Positions 63,998 through 64,000 of a DNA stretch of 64,000 nt are shown here, piece after piece. The number at the start of each line of letters is the position of its first letter. Position 1 is the stretch's first letter. This stretch comes from Actinoplanes lutulentus (GTDB lineage: Bacteria > Actinomycetota > Actinomycetes > Mycobacteriales > Micromonosporaceae): the NCBI RefSeq assembly GCF_003259845.1, contig NZ_QLMJ01000011.1, positions 124,001 through 188,000 of the forward strand, given 5' to 3'. A program made the position numbers and the translations under genes. Below the pieces are notes generated by a model, which worked only from the letters and a program-made list of their open reading frames with translations, ran no database searches and was not told the DNA's origin.

Positions 63998-64000
63998 CAG

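Larger units (their letters stand above)
63222..64000. other. Gene-free repeat region at the right edge (779 bp)
   Basis: No supported gene to the window end. Contains a 25-bp tandem repeat, a 32-bp tandem repeat, a 39-bp palindrome and a 48-bp palindrome, annotated separately. The next gene is beyond the edge. Confidence 0.7.

Noticed and set aside
1..64000. tRNA, rRNA, insertion sequences, integrases, attachment sites or an origin
   Set aside because: I found no T-loop-like sequences in gaps, no transposase or integrase reading frame and no DnaA-box cluster.

Overview
The window is GC-rich DNA with many GTG starts and short gene spacing. Its families are typical of actinobacteria: a WXG100/EspC-like secretion pair, an Rpf-LysM muralytic enzyme behind a c-di-AMP (ydaO) riboswitch, HxlR/DoxX, an ECF sigma factor with a DGPF/YCII partner, and several TetR-MFS pairs. 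I infer a filamentous actinomycete, most likely Micromonosporaceae (Actinoplanes or a relative). The genus is inference from gene content and no 16S or marker gene is present.

Layout. 1-2.3 kb: end of an altronate/galactarate dehydratase, a DNA-alkylation-repair-like gene and a LacI regulator. 2.3-5.9 kb: a gene-free stretch of palindromic repeats, then a large repetitive WXG100 protein with a small EspC-like partner, and a secreted lamin-tail protein. 6-9.7 kb: TetR/MFS efflux pair with two clear operators, small hypothetical genes and a Trp-rich repeat membrane protein. 9.7-15.1 kb: secreted sugar dehydrogenase with PKD and F5/8C modules, divergent from a membrane protein/regulator/PH-like/TPM operon. 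15.8-19.8 kb: a second TetR/MFS pair with shared face-to-face promoters, GNAT, and HxlR-DoxX. 19.8-25 kb: WD40 protein, a repeat-filled gap with a truncated gene, and gcvH-sdaA under a tandem glycine riboswitch. 25-33 kb: a 1093-aa multisensor kinase, and a 1362-aa kinase/receiver/PP2C/anti-sigma-kinase fusion coupled to a STAS antagonist. 33-44.6 kb: metabolic genes, MFS and TauE transporters, Rpf with its riboswitch, DUF418, MaoC, NTF2-like and MarR. 44.6-48.2 kb: a two-component cluster with one normal kinase, one degenerate pseudokinase, an orphan copy of the sensor domain and a divergent NarL-type regulator. 48.5-64 kb: small membrane/hypothetical genes, old yellow enzyme with ArsR, a Baeyer-Villiger monooxygenase with TetR, DUF998-YCII-ECF operon, another kinase, M56 peptidase and BlaI, MFS, lipoprotein, dienelactone hydrolase and a final repeat-rich gap.

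Signalling dominates: four histidine kinases (one with built-in partner-switching parts), one degenerate kinase, one response regulator and about ten one-component regulators, several with recognisable paired operators. Several genes appear to be leaderless, with a -10-like hexamer 6-9 nt before the start codon.

The least explained structure is in the large gene-free gaps (2.26-2.90, 15.1-15.8, 21.5-22.6, 39.7-40.1, 48.2-48.55 and 63.2-64 kb). They hold several distinct families of fixed-length palindromic or tandem elements: 48 bp x4, 120 bp x2, 39 bp x2, about 97 bp x2 at an exact 300-bp offset, and a 32-33 bp unit array at two loci. Family members recur in gaps tens of kilobases apart, and no gene in the window accounts for them.
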